64,000 nucleotides of DNA from positions 40,271-104,270 of the forward strand of contig JBEKYD010000001.1 in NCBI GenBank assembly GCA_049511335.1, given 5' to 3'. Made by a program: the position numbers and the translations under genes. Below the pieces are notes generated by a model that ran no database searches, was not told the DNA's origin, and saw nothing but the letters and a program-made list of their open reading frames with translations. Positions 43,127-51,882 of the stretch are shown piece by piece. Each line of letters starts with the position of its first letter. Positions within the stretch are counted from its first letter, which is position 1. Origin of the DNA: JBEKYD01 sp049511335. GTDB lineage: Bacteria; Acidobacteriota; Terriglobia; Bryobacterales; Bryobacteraceae.

Positions 43127-45730
43127 TCAGAAACGCAAATCGGGCACCGCTCGTGGAATCCGCCGCGGAGGCGCGGCCGAAACCTTTACCGCGTGCGGGG
43201 CGGTTTCGAGTTGGGCCATGGCTTGGTAACTGCGTTCCGCCTCGGCGGCGATGGCGGTCCATGAAAATCGCCGCTCCACGGTGCGGCGGCCCGCGGCGCC
43301 CATGCGTTCGCGTAGGGCAGGGGAGGCCAGCACCACGCCTAGCGCGGCGGCGAACCTGGCGTTTCCATCCCGAATCAAAGCTTCCCGTCCGTCGGTCAGC
43401 CCCAACCCGGCCGAACCCACCGGCGTGGTGACGATGGCCTTGCCGCAGGCCATGGCTTCCAGCACCTTGATGTTCGTCCCAGCCGAAACCGCCAGCGGAA
43501 TCGCCACTGCCGTGGCTCGCGCATACAGTGGACGCAAATCGGAAACGAAACCCTGAACCTCAATCCGGCCGTCGAGCTCACCCAACGTTTCCGTCCTCCC
43601 AAAGCACTTCCAAAAACTCTCGTGCTCCGGGCCGGCCACCACCCGCAAGCGCGCTTCCGGGAAGCGCTGCCAAACCAGAGGCATCACTTCACGCCGCAGG
43701 TTTTCGAAACCCAGAATGTTGGGCAGGTGGCGGAAAGAACCCACGTAGAGGATCTCCGGCGCGGCGTCCCGACCCGAAGTCGCTTGCTCTGCGCACGGCA
43801 CGAAACGTTCGATATCCACGCCGTTGGGAATTGCGAACACGCCGGATGGATTGGCGCCTTCGGCGATAGCGGCCTGGCGGTCGTCGTCGGATACCGTCCA
43901 GACGCCGTCCAAGGTCCGCAGCCACCGGCTTTCGTATGCCCGCCACCGTTCGTATTCGCGGCGGGCTTCCTCGCCAGGTTGGCTTTCGAGCAATTGGCGA
44001 TAAAGCTGGAAGGTGATGTCGTGCTCCACCAGCAGCGCCGGCACGCGGGGAGCCGCGCTGCGGAAGTGGGCCAAGTGGGTGTATTCGATCTGCAGCAGGT
44101 CGGGCTGAAAGGTGTCCGCCAGGTGGCCGATCAGGGCCCGCAGGCTGCTCGACTGGTGGTGCCGGACTTGGCTCGGCAGGCTGCGGTCCCCGGAAGCCCT
44201 CTCGTCCATGTCCACCACGTACACTTGCCGGAAGATTTCGTTCAGTTTCGGGTAGTCGACGAACTCGCCCTTCTCGCGGATGGCAGCCAGCGCAAAATCC
44301 ACGCGTCCGGAGAGTTCGCGGCAAAGATTGAAAATCCGTACCGCGCCGCCGTGGGCCAACGGGTAGGGCAGGAACGGCGTCACCAGCAGCACCTTGGGAC
44401 GGCCATCGCGCGATCGCGCGCTGCGCGGCCAGCCGCATGCCGTGGCAATCGTGCCGCCCGTCAAGCCGGCATCGCGCGGACCCAGCCGCCGCAACTGGCG
44501 GCTGGCCAGAATGCGCGCGGCGCAGGCGGTTTCCTCCATCGGAAGATCCGGCTGCTCGCTCGAACCGCCATCGTGACCGACACTATAAGAAGACCAGCCA
44601 GCCGCGGCCGCCTTCCAGAACAACGTCAACCAGGTGGTTCCCGCAAGACCGCAGCGCGGAATGCCGAGTGCCAGCAGTTTCTGCCGATCCACCAGCATCG
44701 TGCGCGCCAGCGGCGCCAGCACGCGCGAGCTTTCGCCCGGCTGCAGTGTCCGGAACGGCGCCATCGGCAGCAGGGAAGGTTTCCAGCCGCGATGGTGGGT
44801 CTGCAAGGCAACCGCAAACGTGCGCCGGTCCGCAAACAGCGGCAGCATGCGATCGCAGTCTGGCGGTGCCTCCGCATCCTGCTCCCCATCCTGCTCCCCG
44901 TCCTGCCGCCAGAGCAGCCAGCGCGCCTTCGACGCGCGCACGAACTCCTCGAACTGGGCGCCGTTCCAATCCTCCGGGACCTCGAAAACGTCAATGCCTT
45001 CGCCCGATTCCGGATCGTTGCCTTGCCCAACTTTGACCCGCAACGCGCCGCGCCCATCCAACAGCCGCAAAAGGGCGCGCTGCGGATAGCCGCATCGTTT
45101 CAGCGCCGATGCAGCCGCCCGCAGCGCAGCCGCGCCGGCCACGTCCCTGATGCGCGTCGCCCGCGGCGAGCGCCAGGCATGTACCGTGGCCAGATCCCAA
45201 TAATCCAAAACACGCTGCCAGCCCGAATCGAGCGCCTCTCGCAGGCGATGCCACATCGAGCGCACACGCTGCCAGCCCAAATCGAGCGCCTCTCGCAAGC
45301 GATGCCGCATGTAGCGCGCGATCCCCGCCAGCGTAGCGGGAAAGAAATCTCCATTCCGGTTCAGAAGCACGCCCCGGAACGGCGGCACCACCAAAGGAGC
45401 CAGCTTCAAAGACCATTGCCCGCCCGCGCCGTTCCAAGCGCCAGCACTCAGAGCCACCCAGCGGCCCCGCAATTGGCGCTGCGCTTCCACCAACAGCGCC
45501 ATCGAGCCGCGCTCCACAAACACCCGTTCGCACAGCGCGCAGGTCTCGCCGGTCGGGACTGCGGTGGTGAACAGCCAGATGGGAATCCCCCCCGTTCCCC
45601 GCCGGACGTGTTGCACCAACGAATCGCAGCTCGCCGTATCGGCCCCGAAAACGGCAACCACTCTCCGATCGCCTTTACCGGTCAACCTGACGAGCCTCTT
45701 CAGCCCGCTTTTCGCCCGAGAGATAACCAC
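43127..45730 (-). CDS. GT4-family glycosyltransferase with a large N-terminal region of unknown function
   Basis: The frame starts at GTG 45730 without a strong ribosome site and encodes 867 residues. From about residue 445 it is a GT-B glycosyltransferase: PKVLLVTPFLPYPLAHGGAV, then the acceptor domain, VEHDITFQLY, AIPNGVDIERF, ILYVGSFRHLPN and the donor-site segment AVSAGTNIKVLEAMACGKAI. The first 440 residues match no domain I recognise; they hold a CALC motif and an 18-residue duplicated helix (near 140-175). GT4 enzymes add sugars to cell-wall or exopolysaccharide precursors. A phrase like TLQPGESSRVLAPLA in the middle suggests remnants of a second sugar-related domain. It is divergent from the FadN-like gene. 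Confidence 0.8.
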   Translation of the reverse strand: MVISRAKSGLKRLVRLTGKGDRRVVAVFGADTASCDSLVQHVRRGTGGIPIWLFTTAVPTGETCALCERVFVERGSMALLVEAQRQLRGRWVALSAGAWNGAGGQWSLKLAPLVVPPFRGVLLNRNGDFFPATLAGIARYMRHRLREALDLGWQRVRSMWHRLREALDSGWQRVLDYWDLATVHAWRSPRATRIRDVAGAAALRAAASALKRCGYPQRALLRLLDGRGALRVKVGQGNDPESGEGIDVFEVPEDWNGAQFEEFVRASKARWLLWRQDGEQDGEQDAEAPPDCDRMLPLFADRRTFAVALQTHHRGWKPSLLPMAPFRTLQPGESSRVLAPLARTMLVDRQKLLALGIPRCGLAGTTWLTLFWKAAAAGWSSYSVGHDGGSSEQPDLPMEETACAARILASRQLRRLGPRDAGLTGGTIATACGWPRSARSRDGRPKVLLVTPFLPYPLAHGGAVRIFNLCRELSGRVDFALAAIREKGEFVDYPKLNEIFRQVYVVDMDERASGDRSLPSQVRHHQSSSLRALIGHLADTFQPDLLQIEYTHLAHFRSAAPRVPALLVEHDITFQLYRQLLESQPGEEARREYERWRAYESRWLRTLDGVWTVSDDDRQAAIAEGANPSGVFAIPNGVDIERFVPCAEQATSGRDAAPEILYVGSFRHLPNILGFENLRREVMPLVWQRFPEARLRVVAGPEHESFWKCFGRTETLGELDGRIEVQGFVSDLRPLYARATAVAIPLAVSAGTNIKVLEAMACGKAIVTTPVGSAGLGLTDGREALIRDGNARFAAALGVVLASPALRERMGAAGRRTVERRFSWTAIAAEAERSYQAMAQLETAPHAVKVSAAPPRRIPRAVPDLRF
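45211..45316 (-). repeat. 54-bp tandem duplication inside the glycosyltransferase gene
   Basis: Two near-identical 54-base units start at 45211 and 45265 and encode MWHRLREALDSGWQRVLD and MRHRLREALDLGWQRVRS. The length is a multiple of three, so the frame is kept. The few differences suggest a fairly recent duplication. Confidence 0.85.
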
Positions 45731-45971
45731 AAAATTACACCCGTGTTACGTTCTTCACGCCGCGCTTTCCACTCTTTTCCACACCTGCACGGCACGCGAG
45801 GAACGATACATCATAACCTGCTTTAGGTCTATGTCAGTATGGAAACATACCTGTTTACTGTTCTGGTACGCCTAGGCCCTAGGGCGGGCGTTTTCGCCTT
45901 CAGGGCGGCCTTCACGCCCGCTTCCATCTCGGGAATCTTGACCCTTCCGTAACCTGTTACCCTGACTTCTG

Positions 45972-48281
45972 ATGATGTCGCTACGTACGGTTGCCGTGCT
46001 GGGCGCCGGGACCATGGGGTCGCGCATCGCGGCCCATTTCGCCAATGCTGGCTATCCGGTGGAGCTGCTGGACGTGTCGGACTCGGCCGTCCGCCAAGGG
46101 CTGGATGCGGCCCGCAAGAGCAGACCGGGCGCGTTCTTTACAGATTCCGCCGCCAGCCTGATTCGTACCGGTACTTTCGACGAGAACCTGCCGCGCATTA
46201 CCGAATGCGAATGGATCGTGGAAGCCGTAGTTGAGGATCTGGCGGCGAAACGCGCCCTGCTCGATCGCGTGCAGCGGTTTCGCCGGCCCGGCGCGATTCT
46301 CTCCACCAATACCAGTGGGATTCCGCTGGCCCGCATTTCGGAAGGTTGGCCCGCCGAACCGCGCGCGCATTTCCTGGGTGCCCACTTCTTCAATCCGCCT
46401 CGCTACCTGCACCTGGTTGAGATCGTCCCCGGCGCGGACACCCTCCCCGAAGTGGCCGCTTGGGTCTCCGCCTTCTGCGACCGGCGCCTGGGCAAGGGCG
46501 TGGTGCCGTGCAAGGATACGCCCAATTTCATCGCCAACCGCGTAGGCGGCTTCTTTGGCGCCACCGCGCACCGGCTTGCCGTCGCGGGCGATTACACCGT
46601 GGAAGAGGCCGATTCGCTCACCGGTCCTTTGATCGGCCTTCCCAAAAGCGCCACCTTTCGCCTGGTGGATATCGTCGGTCTCGACGTTTGGGCCCACGTG
46701 TTGGATAACGTTTACGTGCTGGCGCCCGGCGATCCGGCGCGCGACCGCTTCGCCATGCCCGCATTCATGGCCCGCATGATGGAGCGCGGCTGGCTGGGCG
46801 ATAAGCGTGGCCAGGGCTTCTATAAACGCGTGGGCAGCGCCAAGGAAATCCACGCCATCGATTGGAAGACGCTGGAATACCACCCGGCGCAAAAGCCGCG
46901 CTTCGAGTCGGCGGAAGCGGCCGCGCGAATTTCCGATTTGCCCGTCCGGCTGCGCGCCTTGGTGGCGGCCGAAGATCGCGCCGGCCAATTCCTCTGGCCG
47001 CTCTTCCGCGATCTTTTCGCTTACGTGGCCGGCATTGCCCCGGAAATCTCCCTCCGCATCGTCGAGATCGACCGCGCTCTGCGCTGGGGTTTCGCCTTTC
47101 AGCTCGGCCCGTTCGAGCTGTGGGACGCGCTCGGAGTGGCCCAGACCGCCGAGCGCATGGCGCGAGACGGCACGCCGCTACCGCCCCCGGTCGAGCGAAT
47201 GTTGGCTTCCGGCGCGCGTTCTTTCTATGCGGCTGCCGACCGCGACGGCCAGCCAGGTACCCGCTACTTCGATTTTGGCGCTCACGGTGAAGCCCTTGGC
47301 GCGGACGCCTGGCGCGAGTTGGAACCGCGGCCCGGAATACTCTCGCTGGCCGCCATCAAGCGCGCCCGCGGTGTCATCGAAACCAATCGAAGCGCATCGC
47401 TCGTCGACCTTGAGGACGGCGTGTTCTGCGTGGAGTTTCACACCCGTTCCAACGCGCTCGACGACGGCGCGCTCTCGATGATCGAATCAGGGCTCGACCG
47501 AACTGCGCGCCACGGCCAGGCCTTGCTGATCGCCAACCAGGGCGAACAATTCAGCGCCGGCGCCAGCCTCGCGCCCATCCTCGGCGCCGCCGAGGAAGGC
47601 GACTGGAGCCGGATCGACGCCATGCTGCGCCGGTTGCAGCAGATCCATATGGCCATCAAGTATGCGCCCCGGCCCGTAGTGGCGGCGCCCTTCGGCTCTA
47701 CCCTCGGAGCCGGATGCGAATTGGTGTTGCACGCCGTTCATGCCCAGGCATCGGCGGAAACCTACATGGGGATGGTGGAATTTGGCGTGGGCCTCATCCC
47801 GGCCGCCGGGGGCATCAAGGAGTTGGCGTTGCGCCTGGCCGATCCGAAACGCGTTCTCGATCTGATCGTTTCCGCCAAGATATCTTCCAGCGCCGAAAAC
47901 GCGCGCGAGCTCGGCCTGTTACGCCCGCGCGATGGAATTACCATGAATCCCGAACGCCTGCTCGGGGACGCCAAAGCTGCGGCCCTGGCGCTGGCTGGCT
48001 CGCATACGCCCGGCACGCCCAGGCTCGCGATTCCCGTCGAAAGCACGGCCGCGGACGAGTTCGCCGCGTGGCGCGAAGCGGGGCGAATCTCAGGATACGA
48101 TTGCATCGTAGCCGAAAAGCTCGCGTGGGTGTTGAGCGGAGGCGGCTCGCCGGCCGGGCAAACCGTTTCCGAACAGCAACTGCTCGATCTTGAACGCGAA
48201 GCGTTTCTCTCCCTCTGCGGACAACCGGAGACCCGCGAGCGCATGGCCCACATGCTCGCAACCGGAAAAGCCAAAGGCTAA
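45972..48281 (+). CDS. FadN-like fused 3-hydroxyacyl-CoA dehydrogenase / enoyl-CoA hydratase
   Basis: Two consecutive ATGs (45972, 45975) are possible; no clear ribosome site decides. The 769-residue protein begins with an NAD-binding domain (VAVLGAGTMGSRIAAHFANA), followed by HFFNPPRYLHLVEIVPG and the dehydrogenase C-terminal domains (CKDTPNFIANRVG; WGFAFQLGPFELWDALG). From about residue 470 it is a crotonase domain with GAGCELVLHA and Glu-bearing MVEFGVGLIPAAGGIKE. Dehydrogenase first and hydratase last is the order of FadN, not of FadB/FadJ. It should act in fatty-acid beta-oxidation. No thiolase or acyl-CoA dehydrogenase gene is adjacent. Confidence 0.88.
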   Translation: MMSLRTVAVLGAGTMGSRIAAHFANAGYPVELLDVSDSAVRQGLDAARKSRPGAFFTDSAASLIRTGTFDENLPRITECEWIVEAVVEDLAAKRALLDRVQRFRRPGAILSTNTSGIPLARISEGWPAEPRAHFLGAHFFNPPRYLHLVEIVPGADTLPEVAAWVSAFCDRRLGKGVVPCKDTPNFIANRVGGFFGATAHRLAVAGDYTVEEADSLTGPLIGLPKSATFRLVDIVGLDVWAHVLDNVYVLAPGDPARDRFAMPAFMARMMERGWLGDKRGQGFYKRVGSAKEIHAIDWKTLEYHPAQKPRFESAEAAARISDLPVRLRALVAAEDRAGQFLWPLFRDLFAYVAGIAPEISLRIVEIDRALRWGFAFQLGPFELWDALGVAQTAERMARDGTPLPPPVERMLASGARSFYAAADRDGQPGTRYFDFGAHGEALGADAWRELEPRPGILSLAAIKRARGVIETNRSASLVDLEDGVFCVEFHTRSNALDDGALSMIESGLDRTARHGQALLIANQGEQFSAGASLAPILGAAEEGDWSRIDAMLRRLQQIHMAIKYAPRPVVAAPFGSTLGAGCELVLHAVHAQASAETYMGMVEFGVGLIPAAGGIKELALRLADPKRVLDLIVSAKISSSAENARELGLLRPRDGITMNPERLLGDAKAAALALAGSHTPGTPRLAIPVESTAADEFAAWREAGRISGYDCIVAEKLAWVLSGGGSPAGQTVSEQQLLDLEREAFLSLCGQPETRERMAHMLATGKAKG

Positions 48282-48292
48282 CCGATTCCGTA

Positions 48293-48415
48293 GTAGGGCG
48301 GACCCCCTGGTCCGCGGGGGACGCCCTCGTCCCCCACTTCTTCCCACGAATCGGGTCTCCGAGATCGGCGAAGAGCCGGCCAGGGGCCGTCCGCGGACGA
48401 GGGCGTCCGCCCTAC
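48293..48415. repeat. Inverted repeat, family B, after the FadN-like gene
   Basis: The outer arms are GTAGGGCGGAC at 48293 and GTCCGCCCTAC ending at 48415. Inner segments GACGCCCTCGTCC and GGACGAGGGCGTCC also pair, while the left arm has an extra CCCCTGGTCCGCGGGG. A sequence of the same pattern in reverse orientation lies at 60304-60346. Confidence 0.8.
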
Positions 48416-48481
48416 AACTGACCTCAGCCCCACCCTTCCAGCCCCGCTGGAAGCCCTGCGCTAAAATGAGGTTGCTCAAAA

Positions 48482-49021
48482 ATGACAACCAGGATACGGT
48501 CCACAACGGTGCTATGCGTGCGCCGCGATAATAAGGTGGTGATGGCGGGCGATGGTCAAGTGACCTTGGGCGCGGAAGTCATTAAATCTTCCGCGCGCAA
48601 GATCCGCCGTCTCTATAACGATAAGATCCTCGCCGGGTTTGCCGGCTCCACGGCGGATGCCTTCGCGCTCTTCTCGCGCTTCGAAACCAAGCTCGAGCAA
48701 TTCAACGGCAACCTGGCTCGCTCCGTCGTGGAACTGGCCAAGGAGTGGCGCACCGACCGCGCCCTCCGTCACCTGGAGGCTCTCTTGCTCGTCGCCGACG
48801 CCGGCAGCACCTACCTGGTGAGCGGCAACGGCGACGTGATCGAGCCCGACGAAGGCGTAGCCGCCATCGGCTCTGGCGGCCCGTTCGCGCTCTCCGCCGC
48901 CACCGCCCTCATGCAAAACACCAAAATGTCGGCTCGCCATATCGCCGAACAGTCCATGAAAATAGCCGGCAAAATCTGCATTTATACCAACGAGAATTTT
49001 CTCTTCGAGGAGCTCGAATAG
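48482..49021 (+). CDS. hslV: HslV, protease subunit of the HslUV complex
   Basis: ATG 48482 has GAGG nine bases upstream. The 179-residue product is the cytosolic Thr protease that pairs with HslU to degrade misfolded and regulatory proteins. The usual sequence TTxxxVRR with catalytic N-terminal Thr appears as TTVLCVRRDNKVVMAGDGQV starting at residue 8, so seven residues (MTTRIRS) would have to be removed. GSGGPFALSAATAL is also typical. The hslU start is three bases after its stop, giving the standard hslVU operon. Confidence 0.95.
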   Translation: MTTRIRSTTVLCVRRDNKVVMAGDGQVTLGAEVIKSSARKIRRLYNDKILAGFAGSTADAFALFSRFETKLEQFNGNLARSVVELAKEWRTDRALRHLEALLLVADAGSTYLVSGNGDVIEPDEGVAAIGSGGPFALSAATALMQNTKMSARHIAEQSMKIAGKICIYTNENFLFEELE

Positions 49022-49023
49022 CC

Positions 49024-50382
49024 ATGGTCATCTATCTGCCAGGCCAATCCGACGACGAAGCGCCGCAACTCGACGAGCTCACGCCCCGCGAAATCGTCCG
49101 CGAATTGGACAAACACGTGGTCGGCCAGGCCGAAGCCAAGCGCGCCGTCGCCATCGCCTTGCGCAACCGCATCCGCCGCCAGAAACTCGCGCCCGAGATG
49201 GCCGAAGAGGTGATGCCCAAAAACATTCTCATGATCGGCCCCACCGGCGTGGGCAAAACCGAGCTCGCCCGGCGCCTGGCCAAACTGTCCAATTCGCCGT
49301 TCTTGAAGGTCGAGGCCAGCAAGTTCACCGAGGTCGGCTACGTCGGCCGCGATGTCGAATCCATGATTCGCGATCTGGTCGATATCGCCATCGACATGGT
49401 GCGCGAGGAACGCCTGGATGAAGTGGCCGACCGCGCCGAGCTCAACGCCGAGGACCGTCTGCTGGACCTCCTCATGCCGCCTCAGCCCGAGCCCAGCGAA
49501 AGCGTGGAGCGCACCCGCGAGAAGCTGCGCGAGCGCCTGCGCGAAGGCAAGCTCGACGAGCGCCTGGTCGAGATCGAAGTCAAGGACCGCGGCCCTTCCC
49601 TCGAAATCACCACCAACGCCGGCATCGAGGACATGGGCATCAACCTCAAGGACATGCTGCCCAATTTCTTCAACCAGAAAACCCGGCGCCGCAAAATGCG
49701 CGTAGCCGAAGCGCTCGATTACCTGGTGCAGGAAGAGGAGCAGAAGCTGATCGATATGGACCAGGTCACCCGCCAGGCGCTCGAGCGCGTCGAATCGAAC
49801 GGCATCATTTTCTTGGACGAGATCGATAAGATTGCCGGCCGCGAGTCCGGCCACGGCCCGGACGTCAGCCGCGAAGGCGTGCAGCGCGACATTCTCCCCA
49901 TCGTCGAAGGCACCACCGTCAATACCCGCCACGGCTTTCTGCGCACCGACCACATCCTGTTCATCGCCGCCGGCGCGTTCCATGTCTCCAAACCCAGCGA
50001 CATGATCCCCGAGCTCCAGGGCCGCTTTCCCATCCGCGTCGAGCTCAAATCGCTCACCGTGGAAGACTTCATCCGCATTTTGAAAGAGCCCAAAAACGCC
50101 CTCTCGAAGCAGTACACCGCGCTGCTCGAAACCGAGGGCATCAAGCTCACCCTGACTGACGATGCGCTGGAGGAAGTGGCGCGCTTCGCCGCCCAGGTGA
50201 ACCAGTCGTCGGAAAATATCGGCGCCCGCCGCCTCCACACCATCATGGAAAAGCTGCTTGAAGAAATCTCCTTCGAGGGCCCCGACCTGAAGAAGAAGAA
50301 CGTCAAAGTCGACTCCATTTACGTCCGCAAACAGCTCGCCGACATCGTCAAAGACCAGGACCTGAGCCGCTACATCTTATAG
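49024..50382 (+). CDS. hslU: HslU, ATPase subunit of the HslUV protease
   Basis: ATG 49024 gives 452 residues, of normal length. Walker A GPTGVGKTE is near residue 72, the pore-type loop KFTEVGYVGRDVES follows, the I-domain (LMPPQPEPSESVERTREKLR) is in the middle, Walker B IIFLDEIDKIAGRE is near 260, and the C-terminus ends DLSRYIL, the tail that docks into HslV. The protein unfolds substrates and feeds them to HslV. It converges with the PAP2 gene 21 bases away. Confidence 0.97.
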   Translation: MVIYLPGQSDDEAPQLDELTPREIVRELDKHVVGQAEAKRAVAIALRNRIRRQKLAPEMAEEVMPKNILMIGPTGVGKTELARRLAKLSNSPFLKVEASKFTEVGYVGRDVESMIRDLVDIAIDMVREERLDEVADRAELNAEDRLLDLLMPPQPEPSESVERTREKLRERLREGKLDERLVEIEVKDRGPSLEITTNAGIEDMGINLKDMLPNFFNQKTRRRKMRVAEALDYLVQEEEQKLIDMDQVTRQALERVESNGIIFLDEIDKIAGRESGHGPDVSREGVQRDILPIVEGTTVNTRHGFLRTDHILFIAAGAFHVSKPSDMIPELQGRFPIRVELKSLTVEDFIRILKEPKNALSKQYTALLETEGIKLTLTDDALEEVARFAAQVNQSSENIGARRLHTIMEKLLEEISFEGPDLKKKNVKVDSIYVRKQLADIVKDQDLSRYIL

Positions 50383-50403
50383 TTCCCTCGACCTCCAGTC
50401 CCG

Positions 50404-51663
50404 TCATCCGCGAATTTCCGCGAAATCGACCGAGCCGCGACCGTCAGGAAGCGGTGGCTGGAGTCCGTCAGTCACGTCGCGCCCCGCCGCGTCGCCGTAC
50501 AGCGTGGCCGAGTAGCGCCGTTCCACTTGGAAGCCCATGGCGATGGTGACCAGGGCAAGCCCCACCGACGTCGCCGGTAGGAATGCTCCGAAGCGAAGCA
50601 CCAGCAGCCATATCCCCAGCACCGCGGCGTTCGAAATCAAAACCGCCTTGCGGCGGGGAGACTTGGATGCGAATGCCAGGATCATGAGCGAGTACGGAAT
50701 CGCCACCACGGCGTCGACGATGTAATGCTCCCCCGTGCTGAATACCGAAACCACGGTTGCAGCCAAAAATATACCGGTCAGTATCCGCAACCATTTCCAG
50801 GGACGGGCAAGATAAAAGAGCAGCAGAGCGGTGGCGACGTGCAGCGACGGCATGGCATTGGGAATACCGGATATCAGTGCCGGAGCCAGTGCCACGTGGC
50901 CGGGTAACTGGGGAAAGGACGGGAACGCGTACTTGGGTCCGGCGGCCGGATATAGAAAATAGAGGGCGAAACCGATCACCGGATTCGAGATCGTCAGTTT
51001 CAAGATGTCTACCTTGTTGTTCTTGATGCCGGCATGCGCGGCAAACAGTAATGCCATCCAAAAACCCAGACTGTTATACACCGTGGTCATTACGCTGCCG
51101 AGTAACTGGCTCTTCAATGCGATTTGGCTGATCGCAAAATTGAAATGTGGGCCCAAGGCGCCATCGAAAGCGTACAAGAAATTATCCAGCTTGAACCGGC
51201 ACACAAGCTTGATAAGCGATACGTAGAACCCCAGCACGATACCGATGTAAGAGAACAAAAGCACGCCGCTCAGGGAGAGCCGGTAGACTGAATCCTTCGG
51301 CCCCTTGAACGCGCGGTACGCCAGCGGAGGAATGCAAAAGAACGGAAGATAGACGCCGATGCCGATAATGGAACACCCTGGATAAGGGTGCTCGGCAACC
51401 GCAAACCAGTGAATCGCGCGTACCAGAGCCGCGGCGGCAACAATGAGTAACGATTCCTTTCGGGGCGGGCGCGTCCATAGATAGACGACGAAAACGCCCC
51501 ACATCCCGAATCCGTTGAGAGAATCGTCCGTCCAAGAATGGTCGGCCCCGGAATGCACAAAGAGCGCGACCGCCACGGGAGCTGCCACGACACTCAGCGC
51601 GACCGCCGTCAGGACGATTCTTAGCGCCTTGCGATTAGGGAAGCCAGGAGCTGTTACTCCCAT
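50404..51663 (-). CDS. PAP2-family membrane phosphatase
   Basis: The 419-residue protein has about ten membrane helices. PAP2 active-site motifs are visible: PNAMPSLHVATALLLFYLA (near residue 271) and STGEHYIVDAVVAIPYSLMI, with the two catalytic His residues; the first motif KxxxxxxRP is not obvious. PAP2 proteins dephosphorylate lipid or isoprenoid phosphates or transfer phosphoinositol. The C-terminal PPLPDGRGSVDFAEIRG is encoded by a half copy of the family A palindrome, so the original end was probably lost by repeat insertion. Confidence 0.85.
   Translation of the reverse strand: MGVTAPGFPNRKALRIVLTAVALSVVAAPVAVALFVHSGADHSWTDDSLNGFGMWGVFVVYLWTRPPRKESLLIVAAAALVRAIHWFAVAEHPYPGCSIIGIGVYLPFFCIPPLAYRAFKGPKDSVYRLSLSGVLLFSYIGIVLGFYVSLIKLVCRFKLDNFLYAFDGALGPHFNFAISQIALKSQLLGSVMTTVYNSLGFWMALLFAAHAGIKNNKVDILKLTISNPVIGFALYFLYPAAGPKYAFPSFPQLPGHVALAPALISGIPNAMPSLHVATALLLFYLARPWKWLRILTGIFLAATVVSVFSTGEHYIVDAVVAIPYSLMILAFASKSPRRKAVLISNAAVLGIWLLVLRFGAFLPATSVGLALVTIAMGFQVERRYSATLYGDAAGRDVTDGLQPPLPDGRGSVDFAEIRG
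50429..50456. repeat. Half copy of the family A palindrome inside the PAP2 gene 3' end
   Basis: ACCGAGCCGCGACCGTCAGG and the following AAGCGGT match one arm of the repeats at 9883, 19774 and 25425 with two changes. Read on the minus strand it gives LPDGRGS in the PAP2 protein tail. Confidence 0.8.
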
Positions 51664-51744
51664 TCATGGCGTATTCTAGTGCACTAAGCCAACGGGTTCA
51701 ATATTGACGTTCGCTATCCTCCCGCCATTCACCGGTGGCACACG

Positions 51745-51867
51745 CCACGTGGGGCAGACCATCGTTTTTTTGTGGTCTGCCAGCCAGGGTTTTTTTGATA
51801 TCCTCTGAATCCGCCGGCCGGCCGGGATTATGGCAGACCACAAAAAACCATGGTCTGCCCCACGTGG
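51745..51867. repeat. Long inverted repeat (GGGGCAGACC type) between PAP2 and aldose epimerase genes
   Basis: The left arm, CCACGTGGGGCAGACCATCG then a T-run and TGTGGTCTGCCA, pairs with the right arm, TGGCAGACCACAAAAAACCA then TGGTCTGCCCCACGTGG. The stem is about 37 bp with few mismatches and the spacer about 48 bases. It lies upstream of the PAP2 start and downstream of the epimerase stop. It belongs with the family B gene-end repeats by its GGGCAGACC core. Confidence 0.88.
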
Positions 51868-51882
51868 GGCCCTACACTCCCG

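Noticed and set aside
45871..45930. GC-rich inverted segments before the FadN-like gene (CGCCTAGGCCCTAGGGCG) as a terminator or operator
   Set aside because: Short, without a T-run and between divergent genes, where a terminator is not expected. No partner site found.
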